Source of the DNA: Rhynchopus sp. YZ270_cl-10
Lineage: Eukaryota > Euglenozoa > Diplonemea > Diplonemida > Diplonemidae
Assembly: GCA_964035575.1 (NCBI GenBank)
Contig: OZ037921.1
Location: 702,501 to 766,500, forward strand
Length of the DNA stretch: 64,000 nucleotides
Reading direction: 5' to 3'
The position numbers and the translations under genes were made by a program. Under the pieces are notes generated by a model. It made no database searches and was not told where the DNA came from. It saw nothing but the letters and a program-made list of their open reading frames with translations. Shown piece by piece: positions 52,510-62,098 of this stretch (positions are counted from its first letter, which is position 1; the number at the start of each line of letters is the position of its first letter).

Positions 52510-55115
52510 TTACCTTGATGGTGTTTTTGAGGAAGGGGAGAGGGAGATATCGTCATTTTTTTTTTTTTTTTTGGAGAAATTAAAAAAAAATGGAAATTTG
52601 GTAAAATGAATGTCACTCTGTGTCATCTGCAAAGCGTTATCACTATCGTTCTCGCGCTGGAACAATGCTGGGTTTAAATATAGGCTGTCTCTTTTGTCGC
52701 AAAAAGGCGGTTGTTCGATGATGATGTTGTCACCTCATTTGCTTGTATTGCATAGGGCGCAGGATCCGCAGGTTATCGAACCCCAGAGAGCACTTCATTG
52801 GCAGGAATAAAAGGGAGAAAAAAAGGAGGGGATAATCCGTTTTCTCGACGTCAGAATCGTCGCGCCTTAAGTGGGTATGGGGGAGGGGAGTTGGTGGGAT
52901 AAAGTTGTAATAAACTCAAATAAAAGTATTTTTCTTTTGTAAAGTAGGAAGAGAGAGCGAGAGAGATGAGAGAAGAGAGGAAGAAAGTCGTGCGTCATGT
53001 AGCATCATATTCCGCAGGTTCCTTCCAGTCCCTCTTGAGAGTGAATGGTTTTCTTTAATTTTTTTGTTATTTTTTCCCCCAAAAAAATACATTTTTCTGC
53101 CCTTGTTGAGAAGTTAGTTTTGGGCATGTTTCAAATCGTTTCCCCCAAAAAAAAAAATGTGTCAATCCAGAATTTTTTTTGGAAAATATTGGCTTGGTAT
53201 TGACAATGCGCAATGTCCACTAAATTTCTGCGCGTAATCGAAGAGAAAAGAAAGTGGGTAGAATAACTCTAGGCCTCGCTTACTACTACTTGGTCACCGA
53301 AGAAAAACAAAAAAAAGAGTTGAAATGTGCTAAAAACGCAGCTCGGTCGTGCTCTAAACAAAGAAAAGTTGAAGAGATGAAAGTTCTCTCATAGTACATA
53401 CACAGCTTTTCTACAAAAAAAGCGCGTTTTTTTTTCTATCGAAGTTCACGGTCCTGTTGCTGGGTGGGAGCTTGTTTTCTTCACAGCGTCCGTTGTGAGG
53501 ATTATGCCATTTCCCCATTTACTCTTATTGTGGGAAAACGACACACCCTTCATGCATGGCGCACAGTAGTGTAGTGAAATACAAAACCCTCTCGGAACAG
53601 TGTACTTCCCAAAACAGAGAGACGTCGTGCTGATGGATGTAACAAACAGCGTGGTAATGAGGCAGTGCCGTTCATCGGCGGACGCAGGGCGCTGTATCAA
53701 ATAGACTTTACTTCACCCCTTTCCATACGGGAGGGCACAAAATCTCTATCAACACCCAACAGAATACTTTCTGCAAAAAAAAAAGGCAGTCCGTGGAATT
53801 GCATCGGTTTTGCCGTTTGCTTCTATTGCTGCATAAACTACTATTGTAACACCCCGCATCTTGCCTTCACAAAAAAAGGGCAAATATATCTAAGAAAACT
53901 CCCACAGAAAAACAACTAAAAGTTCCGCAAAAAAAAACAAAAAAAAAAAAAGGCAGACAGCATGGGCGAAATGCCCTATTAACCTTACCCACCCTCCCGA
54001 ATGTCCCCTCGCACCTCCACCCAGTCATCCACCTCTTCAAGGGAACATTCACTTCGAAATGTCCAAGCCACTGGGAACAATGGTGCCTTCTCGCAATCCG
54101 TTGTAGATGCGCTGTAGGTGTTTTTTGTTGTGTCGGCAATTTTTATTTGTTGTTGTTGTTGTTGTTGTTTTTCTCCTTCTAGTTTTGACCCAAAAAAAAA
54201 GAAGAAAAACGAAAGAGGAAAGAGGAAAAATCCGCTTCGATGCCACACCAAAAACCCTAGATTCTATGATCAGAGTATTTCAACATATGGCTCTGTCCAT
54301 AAATACCCCCGGGAAGATCTTAACTTCTAAGCTTTCTAACATCCTAGTAATTAGTATTCTGTTATTTTATAAGATTTTTTTTTTTTAATGAACTCAGAGA
54401 TAAGTTTCTGAGTTCATTAAAACAAAAATCGGTGAAAAATTCCGAGTATATATTTAGTGAGGTAAGAGAAAGTGTGGTAGCAGCCACCTTAGAAATTATT
54501 TGCCAAGGATTTACAGGTAAATCCTTAGCAAATAATGAAAAAATACATGTAATGTGTGGTGGTCAAAAGTGCAAGATTCCTTCGTTAATGGACTTTTTGA
54601 GTACCAGTTATACCTGGAGAATATGGTCAAATCACTCTTTTGACCATCTGGCGTTTACCACAAAAATACCACTTTTTAACAGGGCACCTGAAGAGCCTGT
54701 AAATCCTTGGCAAATAATTTCTAAGGTGGCTGCTACCACACTTTCTCTTACCTCACTAAATATATACTCGGAATTTTTCACCGATTTTTGTTTTAATGAA
54801 CTCAGAAACTTATCTCTGAGTTCATTAAAAAAAAAAATCTTATAAAATAACAGAATACTAATTACTAGGATGTTAGAAAGCTTAGAAGTTAAGATCTGCC
54901 CGGGGGTATTTATGGACAGACCCATATGCATTTCAATGAATTGATAGCATAGGAGGGATCAACAAAAAAAATGTCACCATCTAATTGATACCATCTATTT
55001 CTTCAAAAAAAAAATCAACGCACATTACCCAACACTACTATAATAAAGAATAAAGAATAAGGCGTCCGCGAAAGACCCCCATTTCGCCTTAATTATCCTA
55101 AATAAGGGAGAAACA
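52510..55115. other. Intergenic region with repeats and a foldback element
   Basis: No gene. It contains a C/T-rich leader of REV3 (52515-52545), the TATCGAACCCCAGAGAGCAC block (52764-52802), a divergent hairpin repeat (53251-53299), AAAACGCAGCTCGGT (53334), a truncated GAAATACAA repeat (53573-53612) and the long-armed foldback element at 54284-54928. Confidence 0.6.
54284..54928. mobile_element. Foldback / MITE-like element with arms of about 235 bp
   Basis: The left arm (54284-about 54522) is repeated in inverse at about 54695-54928 with very few differences, around a loop of about 170 bases. The ends read CATATGGCTCTGTCCATAAA and the inverse of CATATGGGTCTGTCCATAAA. ATTTCAA flanks both ends (54277-54283 and 54930-54936), giving a 7-8 bp target duplication, in the range of hAT or Mutator-like elements. 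No transposase is present. Open frames on both strands reflect the palindrome. Confidence 0.85.
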
Positions 55116-56694
55116 CTAAATTTTCCATACATTAAACTCATCGTAGCAATGCTGCGGTGTTGGACGGTTCAGATAGTCATGCTGCAGCATCTTGCATATG
55201 AGGGCAATGAGGTCTGGTGTATACGCATAGAGCTCTAGGCCATGCTCCCCAGAGCTGTCTGTGGGGGGCACCTGGACGAGGTAACGTCGTTCCGAGAGCG
55301 TCTCGGTGAGGAGGGAGGTGAGCAAATCATGGTCCGAGAAGTGTTCACTGTTCAGCATATCACCACCTAACACAGGGAAGTCAGGCAGTCCAGTCAAAAG
55401 GAACAGCACAACCCCGAGGCTGAAGACGTCGTTTGCTGGGCAGAACTCTCGCAGTTCCACTTCGGGTGCCCGGTACTCCTCTGTTGTTGCCTGGTTCACT
55501 TCAAACCCCGATTGGTCGAGACATCGGCTCGCATCGAAGTCGCAGACCTTAAAATGCGCTCCATCGTTGAATACAAGAATGTTCTCAGGCTTGACGTCCA
55601 TATGTAATCTAGGGGGCTTACCAGAGCTCATGTAGATCAGTGCGTCTAAGACCTGATGTTGTTGAGGTGTTTGAAATGGAAGAAATGGAAGAAAAAGTGA
55701 AGTTGATAGTGCAAACGCCTCTGGGACGCAGGCACTCCGCGGGTTATCGAACCCCGGAGTGTTGCGCATGGGAGTGGTTTAGTCATTACCCCACCCTGAT
55801 CGGGAAAAAAAACGTAAAAAAAGGGGACCTTTGGTGGCCAGAAGGCCATAATTCCCTGGCATCTATTTCATGATTTATCTCTGCTCCACTTCTATTCATT
55901 GGTCAGAGAAACGAAAATCATTGGACAGGAATTAAGCTAATAATGATGTAGGTTCAAAGGCTGGGGGTTTCTGGTTTCGCTGCAAAAAATGAAGTGAGAC
56001 TCTAGAGTCTCCCCAGGGGGGTGTTCCATGACACCCAGCTTGCTTGATTCTTGCAAATATTGTTGAAGGAGGGGGGAGAAAAAGGGCGGGAGTTAGACCA
56101 GAGTTCCACGCTCGCACCCTGGGGAAAGGTGTGCTCTGTGCCCCCTAAGTAGCTAATAGGGGGACGTGCTCACATAATGTGTCAAAACAATACCTGAATT
56201 GCTACCTTCAAAATAAAAATTTCCTGCAATACATCCGCCTTTCGCAGTCTCGTGGCGAGATCTCCTTCTGGCGAATAATCCATTGAGATGGAGAGACGCG
56301 CAGGTTTCTCTATCCCCTCTGCGGCCGCTTTTGCTGCGTAGGCTTTGCTGGGCGCATGAACAAAAACTTCATAGTACCGAACCACATGCTCGTTGTTGCA
56401 CATCAGATCACGATGTTCCACTGCACGGTTGTACTGGTCTTGAATCAGGTCTGCTGGGCCTTCAATATCCTTTAGTGCATAGATGTTTCCGTCCTTTACG
56501 TTCACCGCACGATAAACAATCCCGACTGCCCCTTCCCCAAGCCGTTCCAACCGTTTGTACCCCTTTTTGTCGATCTTCTCATGCAGCATACTGTGTTGTC
56601 TTGCCGTTGGCCAGCGTGTCCCGCAGAGCTCTGCTTGGTTTGATGCACCTCTACCTTGCAGCACGCCGCAGAGCGGCTTAGGGAGACTACCCAT
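55116..56694 (-). CDS. Protein kinase with altered HRD and DFG motifs, two exons
   Basis: CDS join of 56694-56194 and 55652-55116 (345 aa); the intron (GTATTG...CATCAG, 541 bp) is phase 0 and holds a LINE-tail-like repeat. Domain order: glycine loop GEGAVG (53-58), ATP lysine in YALKDIEG (K75), HMDVKPENIL in place of HRDLKPEN (catalytic Asp kept), CDFD in place of DFG, then YRAPEV and DVFSLGVVLFLLTG. The metal-binding Asp is kept, but the following Gly is Asp, so activity is uncertain. No extra domain is present. The ATG at 56694 lies just after a long C/T tract; an alternative start is Met36 (MLHEKIDKKG), right before the kinase fold, if the tract's acceptor is the AG at GGGTAG. Confidence 0.83.
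55699..55804 (-). repeat. LINE-tail-related short repeat inside the kinase intron
   Basis: On the minus strand: CCCGATCAGGGTGGGGTAAT, CCGGGGTTCGATAACCCGCG, GGAGTGCCTGCGTCCCAGAG, GCGTTTGCACTATCAACTTC. The LINE's 3' end (about 22720 down to 22584) has the same blocks in the same order, with about 27 extra bases between the first two. It is either a 5'-truncated LINE copy or a SINE sharing the LINE tail. Confidence 0.75.
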
Positions 56695-56927
56695 ACAGGA
56701 AGGCAGAAAGGGGGGAAGGGTGTGAGAGTGAGAGAGAGGGTGTTGTGTAGAAATGAGGGTCTGCCTTAGAAGGGGGTGAGGGGAGGAGGGGGGGGGGGGG
56801 GGATTTTGGGAAAAGTGAAGTGCGACAAAAATGAGGGGGAAAAAGAGGGTGGTGCTGAAAGGACCACCCCCTTTCTTATTAGGACCAATTCTATCACAGA
56901 TTCTGCTTCATCCCCCCTAAACACAAT

Positions 56928-57056
56928 ATGTCTGGCGCATCCGTCTCGGAGGAGTCGCAGGCGGTGCGGTACAGGCACACAGACACAGCATCTGAGGGTG
57001 CTGCGTTTAAGCGCCTGCTCAGTCTAGGGAGCCTGAAACAGAAGAAAAAGGTATGA
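56928..57056 (+). CDS. Possible small plus-strand gene or first exon
   Basis: An ATG at 56928 opens 42 codons (MSGASVSEESQAVRYRHTDT start) ending LKQKKKV-stop. GTATGA overlaps the stop in a perfect AAG|GTATG splice context. If 57051-57103 is an intron (ending ATACCAG), 11 more codons follow to a TGA at 57139. Upstream is CCACCCCCTTTCTTATTAG (to 56882), an acceptor-like tract. It would be the only plus-strand host gene, divergent from the kinase at 56694. The product is charged and matches no family I know. Confidence 0.35.
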   Translation: MSGASVSEESQAVRYRHTDTASEGAAFKRLLSLGSLKQKKKV

Positions 57057-57308
57057 AGAAAGTGTGATAAAGTGTGAAATATCCCCCTTGCTAGCTATAC
57101 CAGGGTGAGATAGCTTTCGTGTGTTTTGTGATTCAGTGAGGAGGGTCAGGAAGAGATGTTGGAGGGTGTGTGCTAATGGGAGGAAGAACGGAAATGAAGA
57201 AGTGGAAAAGTGGAAAAGTGGAAGGGGGGGGGAAATGAGAGGTTTTGTATGTGTCGGCTTGGTTCAATGTGTTCGTGTGTGGCATGCACCAAAAAAAAGA
57301 AAAGAAAA

Positions 57309-57345
57309 GTTTATAAGGTGACCCTAAGCCTCTCTTTGCTTAGTC
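57309..57345. repeat. Hairpin repeat split by two mobile elements
   Basis: GTTTATAAGGTGACCCTAAG, CCTCTCTTTGCTTAGTC. The rest (ACC, ACCTT) lies beyond the retroelement at 59276 and again after the hAT-like element at 60022. Uninterrupted it would read like the copy at 27619. Confidence 0.75.
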
Positions 57346-59259
57346 TGATTAGATTACTTAATGTTTTGAACATTGGTTATTCATCAATCTTTTTTGTTGT
57401 ATTTTTGGATCCTTTTTGTTTTGTTTTTGTTTTTTTGTAAATATGCATATTCAAAAGTTTTTGTAGGGTGGTACATCTGTACCACAAGTCCATGTTTCAG
57501 TCCTAAACGCATACATTAGTTGTAAACAGAGGTGGACTTCATCAGTGCATGACCCTCTGTGGACTTGTAGTTAGTGTTCCGCTGTCGCTCAAGGCCCAGA
57601 CAGTTTTCGAAACCTACATTGTAAAAGAATGAAAAAATCAAAATTGCAAAAATAAAAGTGGATCATGTTCAAAAAAAACTTGTTTTATATTTTCGGATGA
57701 TCGTAGCTCACCTCATCCAAGGCAGTTACTCTGCATATAGCAGGGTACTTTGTTAAAAAAAGGTCAAATATAACGCCACTACTGACTCGCCACGTGGGTC
57801 GATAGTCAGCATAATAGTGACACAGGTGGTTTGCAGGTTGTTAGTAGATTTTAATCTTCAACCATTTTTTTAGCTTTTTTTATGAAGAAACTTTGTAACT
57901 CTGGTCGATCAAGTCTTTTCTGCTCGGCTCGGCTCGGCACACTCGCTCGGCTCGGCTCGGCTCGGCAGGGGGTTGGGGGTTGGGGGCAGGGTCGGCTCGG
58001 GTATATATCCCGGCTCGCCCTGTGGGTCTTAATGGGTTCATCGCCCAAGCTTGCCCTTGGTCGGAATGGGTTGGCTGCCCATACTCGCCATTGCTTGTCT
58101 ATCAGGCACGAAGTAAAATATAAAAGTTAGCTATCGACATCGACTCTATCATTTGTTATGCAGAAGCGCTGTCTTGATTGCTTACATCTGTTTGTTTCTT
58201 TTGTTTTTTTTATCTTGGATGAACAAAGGTGCATGTTGGTGATATTTAATAGTCGCCAACTTGTTGCAATGTTTTCTTGTTTGCCACATGTCAGGCTAAG
58301 CTTAGAAAAATGAGTGTATCTTATTTTTGCGCTTTTTGTGTTGCTGAAGGTACACAAAAGTTATTCGGGGTACAGCCTGTACATCTTTCCCCAAGTATGT
58401 AGCGGTATTATCCGGGCTGACCGTAAAAAAAGGTAAAAAAAGGGAAAAAAAGGTGAAAATGGATATTTGGTGTACGGGTATATCCTCTTCGCAAAAAATG
58501 TTGCAGCACACTTTGTTCGTGGTTATTCTCAACGTAATTAGTACGCGAGACAAAAATCCCCGCGTTCACTGAAGCGAGACATGAATACTTTTTGTTTCGT
58601 GGAACCCGTTCACTGGATAACAGCAGGTTCGTCTTCATCGGTGTTTTGTTTCAAAAAATAAAAAAAGGAAAAAGTCTTTTGAATGAAAAGTTTGATTGAT
58701 GTTCTGGCATTCATGGACTGGCGTATCTGTTTCTAAGCCGCTCGTCCGCCAGGTTGAACACATATTTTTTATATTTTTATTCAACTATATAAAACGTCCA
58801 TGGTCTTATTACTACTGGAAGCAGAAAAAAGCCACTTCCTACGTTTTATGTGGCTGCCTGCTTGTTGCAAACAAAATGCTGCGACCAACAGACCGTCTAG
58901 GACGCGGTATCACAGGGGTTAGTCTGATTAGATTACTTAATGTTTTGAACATTGGTTATTCATCAATCTTTTTTGTTGTATTTTTGGATCCTTTTTGTTT
59001 TGTTTTTGTTTTTTTGTAAATATGCATATTCAAAAGTTTTTGTAGGGTGGTACATCTGTACCACAAGTCCATGTTTCAGTCCTAAACGCATACATTAGTT
59101 GTAAACAGAGGTGGACTTCATCAGTGCATGACCCTCTGTGGACTTGTAGTTAGTGTTCCGCTGTCGCTCAAGGCCCAGACAGTTTTCGAAACCTACATTG
59201 TAAAAGAATGAAAAAATCAAAATTGCAAAAATAAAAGTGGATCATGTTCAAAAAAAAAA
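57346..59259 (+). mobile_element. Retroelement with identical 333-bp direct end repeats
   Basis: End repeats at 57346-57678 and 58925-59259 appear identical apart from the length of the terminal A-run. They enclose about 1.25 kb without a recognisable coding region and with a (CTCGG)n stretch near 57920-57965. CTCTCTTTGCTTAGTC lies on both sides (57330-57345 and 59260-59275). The 16-base duplication and 3' A-run fit target-primed insertion; the paired end repeats look LTR-like or like the pseudo-LTRs of Penelope-like elements. It is a non-autonomous copy. The identity of the end repeats suggests a young insertion. Confidence 0.75.
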
Positions 59260-59277
59260 CTCTCTTTGCTTAGTCAC

Positions 59278-60016
59278 CAGGGCGTTCGCCCCGGGGCGAA
59301 AAATATTTTTTTTCGTTAAAAAAATCTTTTCCTGAAAAAATGACATTTTATTTCGCCCCAGGGCTTCGCCCCACCGGGGCGAAACCCTGTATAAATAAAT
59401 AAATAAATAAATAAAAAAGGGGGATAAAAAAAAAAGAGAGAGAGATTTCTCCCCACCACCCTGTCGACCCCCCCGGAGGGGGGGTCGCAGAGGGGTGTCC
59501 ACTGTTCCGCAAACCCGCCTGCCGTGAGAGGAAGTTTCCCCAGCTCTCCCGCTCGCTCCTCAATCCTGCAGTCTGCTGAAGGTGTACCGTACCCCCTGTT
59601 ATAGAAGGTGTCACTGCTCGTGTCAACTCTATCTTCAACGGCAGAGAGTTGAAAATAATCAAAATAAGGATGAAGTCTCATATGACAGATGCCTCTCTCT
59701 TGTACATCTGTTTGATTAAACAACACAAAGAGACCCTCAGTGAGGGGGGATTGATGAAATTCTCCATCGTTTTGCTGGTTTTAGTATCAGGAAAGTTCAG
59801 CTGTAATAGCACTTGTGCTGGGGAAGGGAACACGCGCAAATCGCAAATTTTTTCTGACCACTCAGTACCAGGGATTCACCCCACACGAACTAGCTTCTCT
59901 CCGGCGGAAAAATTTTTTGACCGGCTATTTTAAGCACTAGTAAAAAAGCAAAAATTTAGGGGTTTTTGGCATTTCGCCACGATCAGGAAAAAACGATGGC
60001 GATAGCGAACGCCCTG
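59278..60016. mobile_element. hAT-like non-autonomous DNA transposon
   Basis: Inverted ends CAGGGCGTTCGC (59278) and GCGAACGCCCTG (to 60016), perfect over 12 bases, flanked by the 8-bp duplication TTAGTCAC (59270-59277 and 60017-60024). CAGGG ends and an 8-bp duplication are the hAT pattern. Sub-terminal GGGGCGAA repeats occur in both orientations near 59290 and 59360-59390. No transposase was found in its 739 bp. It sits in the same hairpin repeat as the retroelement. Confidence 0.85.
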
Positions 60017-60419
60017 TTAGTCACCTTAAATAAACAATAAAATATGCGGAGAAAAAAAAAAAAGAGAAAAACAATCCATCACTAGCATCCACTGTAGAAG
60101 GAATTAAATTTTTTTTTTGTTGCTTTTGTTAAAGTCTCGTCGGGATTGTGGAGATGACAACAAAAAAAAGGGTACATGCGTCAAGGTAACGGCAGAATGT
60201 TAATGTCGTTCTCTGTATCAGAAACAAAAAGAAAAATTCGAAGCAGTTGAAAGGTTTTTTGGAAAAGCCCAATGGGGATGAGATTGGCATTTAATGATAC
60301 GCCCTTCTCATCAGGTACTGAGCCACCAAAAAAAAGATGAAGTTATTAATGCAGGCACCTCCCTCTGACACGGTACGATGCCAGCTGGATGAAGAAGAAA
60401 AAAAAAGGGGGAAGGTTGC

Positions 60420-60533
60420 CATGAAATACAATGCCCTCTCGTTGACAGTGTACCTTGGTATGACCGGCTGTACCGGGAGTGGACACCCAACCATGCAGTC
60501 CTACAATCCATTTCGTGGTTTACATCTGATATG
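60420..60533 (+). repeat. GCAGTCCTACATCCATTTC repeat (copy 4)
   Basis: ATGAAATACAATGCCCTCTC, GTTGACAGTGTACCTTGG, GGAGTGGACACCCAACCATG, TCCATTTCGTGGTTTACATC, TGATATG. It is closest to the 21314 copy, and it lies directly after a GATGCCAGC repeat. Confidence 0.7.
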
Positions 60534-60953
60534 CCCTAAGTTGGGGGAGGGGAAAAAAAAAATGCACAGTGAAGACTGTCTGTATGGCACTGCACTAATC
60601 CAACAAATTATCAAAAAAAGAAAATTTGGGTGCGCCTCTCGTGCATTATAAATATCATGTACATCTGTATGAAAAAAAAGAGAAAGTTGGGATGATCTAC
60701 GCCTCTGAGGTGATGATTACTCACCTCAAAAAGGGGAACACAGCTAGAAGGGACACAACACAACAACTTATTTGAACAAAAGAAAAGTGGTAGCTTTTAT
60801 TGGGCAACTACACTGTTCCAACAGTTTATCAAATAAAAGGTTTGAGTCTGTCCAAGGGTATACAGATGCCAAGTAGACAAAAACCAGCTCATCTGGTAAC
60901 CCCCAAACGCGAGGTGTAGGGATCCGTAAGATGGATAGAGAGAGGGGGGCATT

Positions 60954-61083
60954 TAATGGTGGCAGTATTGTGATGGGAGCCCATTGGAATACGCAAAATG
61001 CATCAAAATGACGTGTATTGTGATGTATTTTGATGTATTTTGCGTATTCCAATGAGCTCCCCATCACAATACTGCCACCATTA
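60954..61083. mobile_element. Palindromic MITE flanked by TA, copy 2
   Basis: Same structure as 4841-4969, with better-matched ends: TAATGGTGGCAGTATTGTGA and the inverse TCACAATACTGCCACCATTA. Confidence 0.8.
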
Positions 61084-61470
61084 GGGGCACTTAGTGTCCA
61101 CGGTGTATCCTTGTGACCCACGGGAAACACACTATTTTCTTTACTATGTTAAAACGGAAACATGCTGTTAACATGCTACCCGGGGTACATGGTCACCGTG
61201 TAGTGTTCTCTACCAGCTCTCGAAAGGGTTTGCCAAACCTTCGCATCAAAACGTGGCCGGACTAAACTGACCCCGATATCTGGGAGGTGTACAGAAATAA
61301 ATGAGAAAAAGGTTCAAATGATCTTATTAGTGTATCTTGTACTAAAAAGAAGGGGAAAAGCGATCCCCAAAGAGGTAGCTCGTAAAGGAAAAGATAATTG
61401 TCGGGAAAAAAAGGAATGTGGTCAACAGCCTCCGCCGTAAACACTACAAACGAAAGAACAAAAATAATGG

Positions 61471-61523
61471 TTTATAAAATGACCCTAAGTCTCTTGTGTG
61501 TGAGGGAGGCTTAGGTCATCTTG
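61471..61523. repeat. Hairpin repeat copy with enlarged loop
   Basis: TTTATAAAATGACCCTAAG, loop of about 18 bases, GGCTTAGGTCATCTTG. Here the stem is nearly perfect (ATGACC/GGTCAT), which supports selection for, or origin from, a palindrome. Confidence 0.65.
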
Positions 61524-62098
61524 AAGGGGAGGAAAAGCGAAAACGAAAGAGGAACAAACCCCTTAAAAGAGATGAAAGAGGGCTTCGTGGGTACACCATG
61601 GGAAAAATCGTTTTTAGAGGTGATTTTTTGCAGTACACATATCAAATTTCATTTTTTTAAAAAAGCAGCTTCGAAAGAGATTTAAATAAGCTAGATACAT
61701 GCGAGCGCTGAGTGGTTGGCAGCACACGTACGCCCTTTCAGCTGAAAATGCTCCGAACCATTTTTTTTTGCATTAGTTGAAACAGATTAAGGAGGGGTGC
61801 GGAACGCGTCTGAGCCACATGCTGCACTTTGGTGACTCAGATCATATAAAAATGGGGAAAACAGTAGTAAAGAGTCTCAAGCACACATCGTAAACAACAC
61901 TTTGTGAAGCAAGGTTCCAGCGCCGACAGCAATCCCCCCCATCCCCACTCTCCCCTAGCTAGGTACAGCAACAACATGACAACACACCTACATACATGGC
62001 TGGAGAACGACAGCAGATGAGGTTCGTGCGCTAAGTGTCGTGAAAGGAGGACTTAACTGTGTGACACGAATTAGTTTTGCACAGCACAGTGTTCATCA

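Larger units (their letters stand above)
60025..62098. other. Intergenic region downstream of the FYVE/C2 gene
   Basis: No gene. It contains the GATGCCAGC repeat (60335-60398), a GCAGTCCTACATCCATTTC repeat (60420-60533), a 'TTTATTGGGCAACTACACTG' relative of the 5.5/8.0-kb repeat (60795-60840), the second TA-flanked MITE (60954-61083) and a hairpin repeat with a longer loop (61471-61523). The stretch from 61530 to 62060 shows nothing recognisable. Confidence 0.6.

Noticed and set aside
54432-54931. Open frames on both strands in the foldback element
   Set aside because: The two frames are mirror images generated by the palindrome and match no family.
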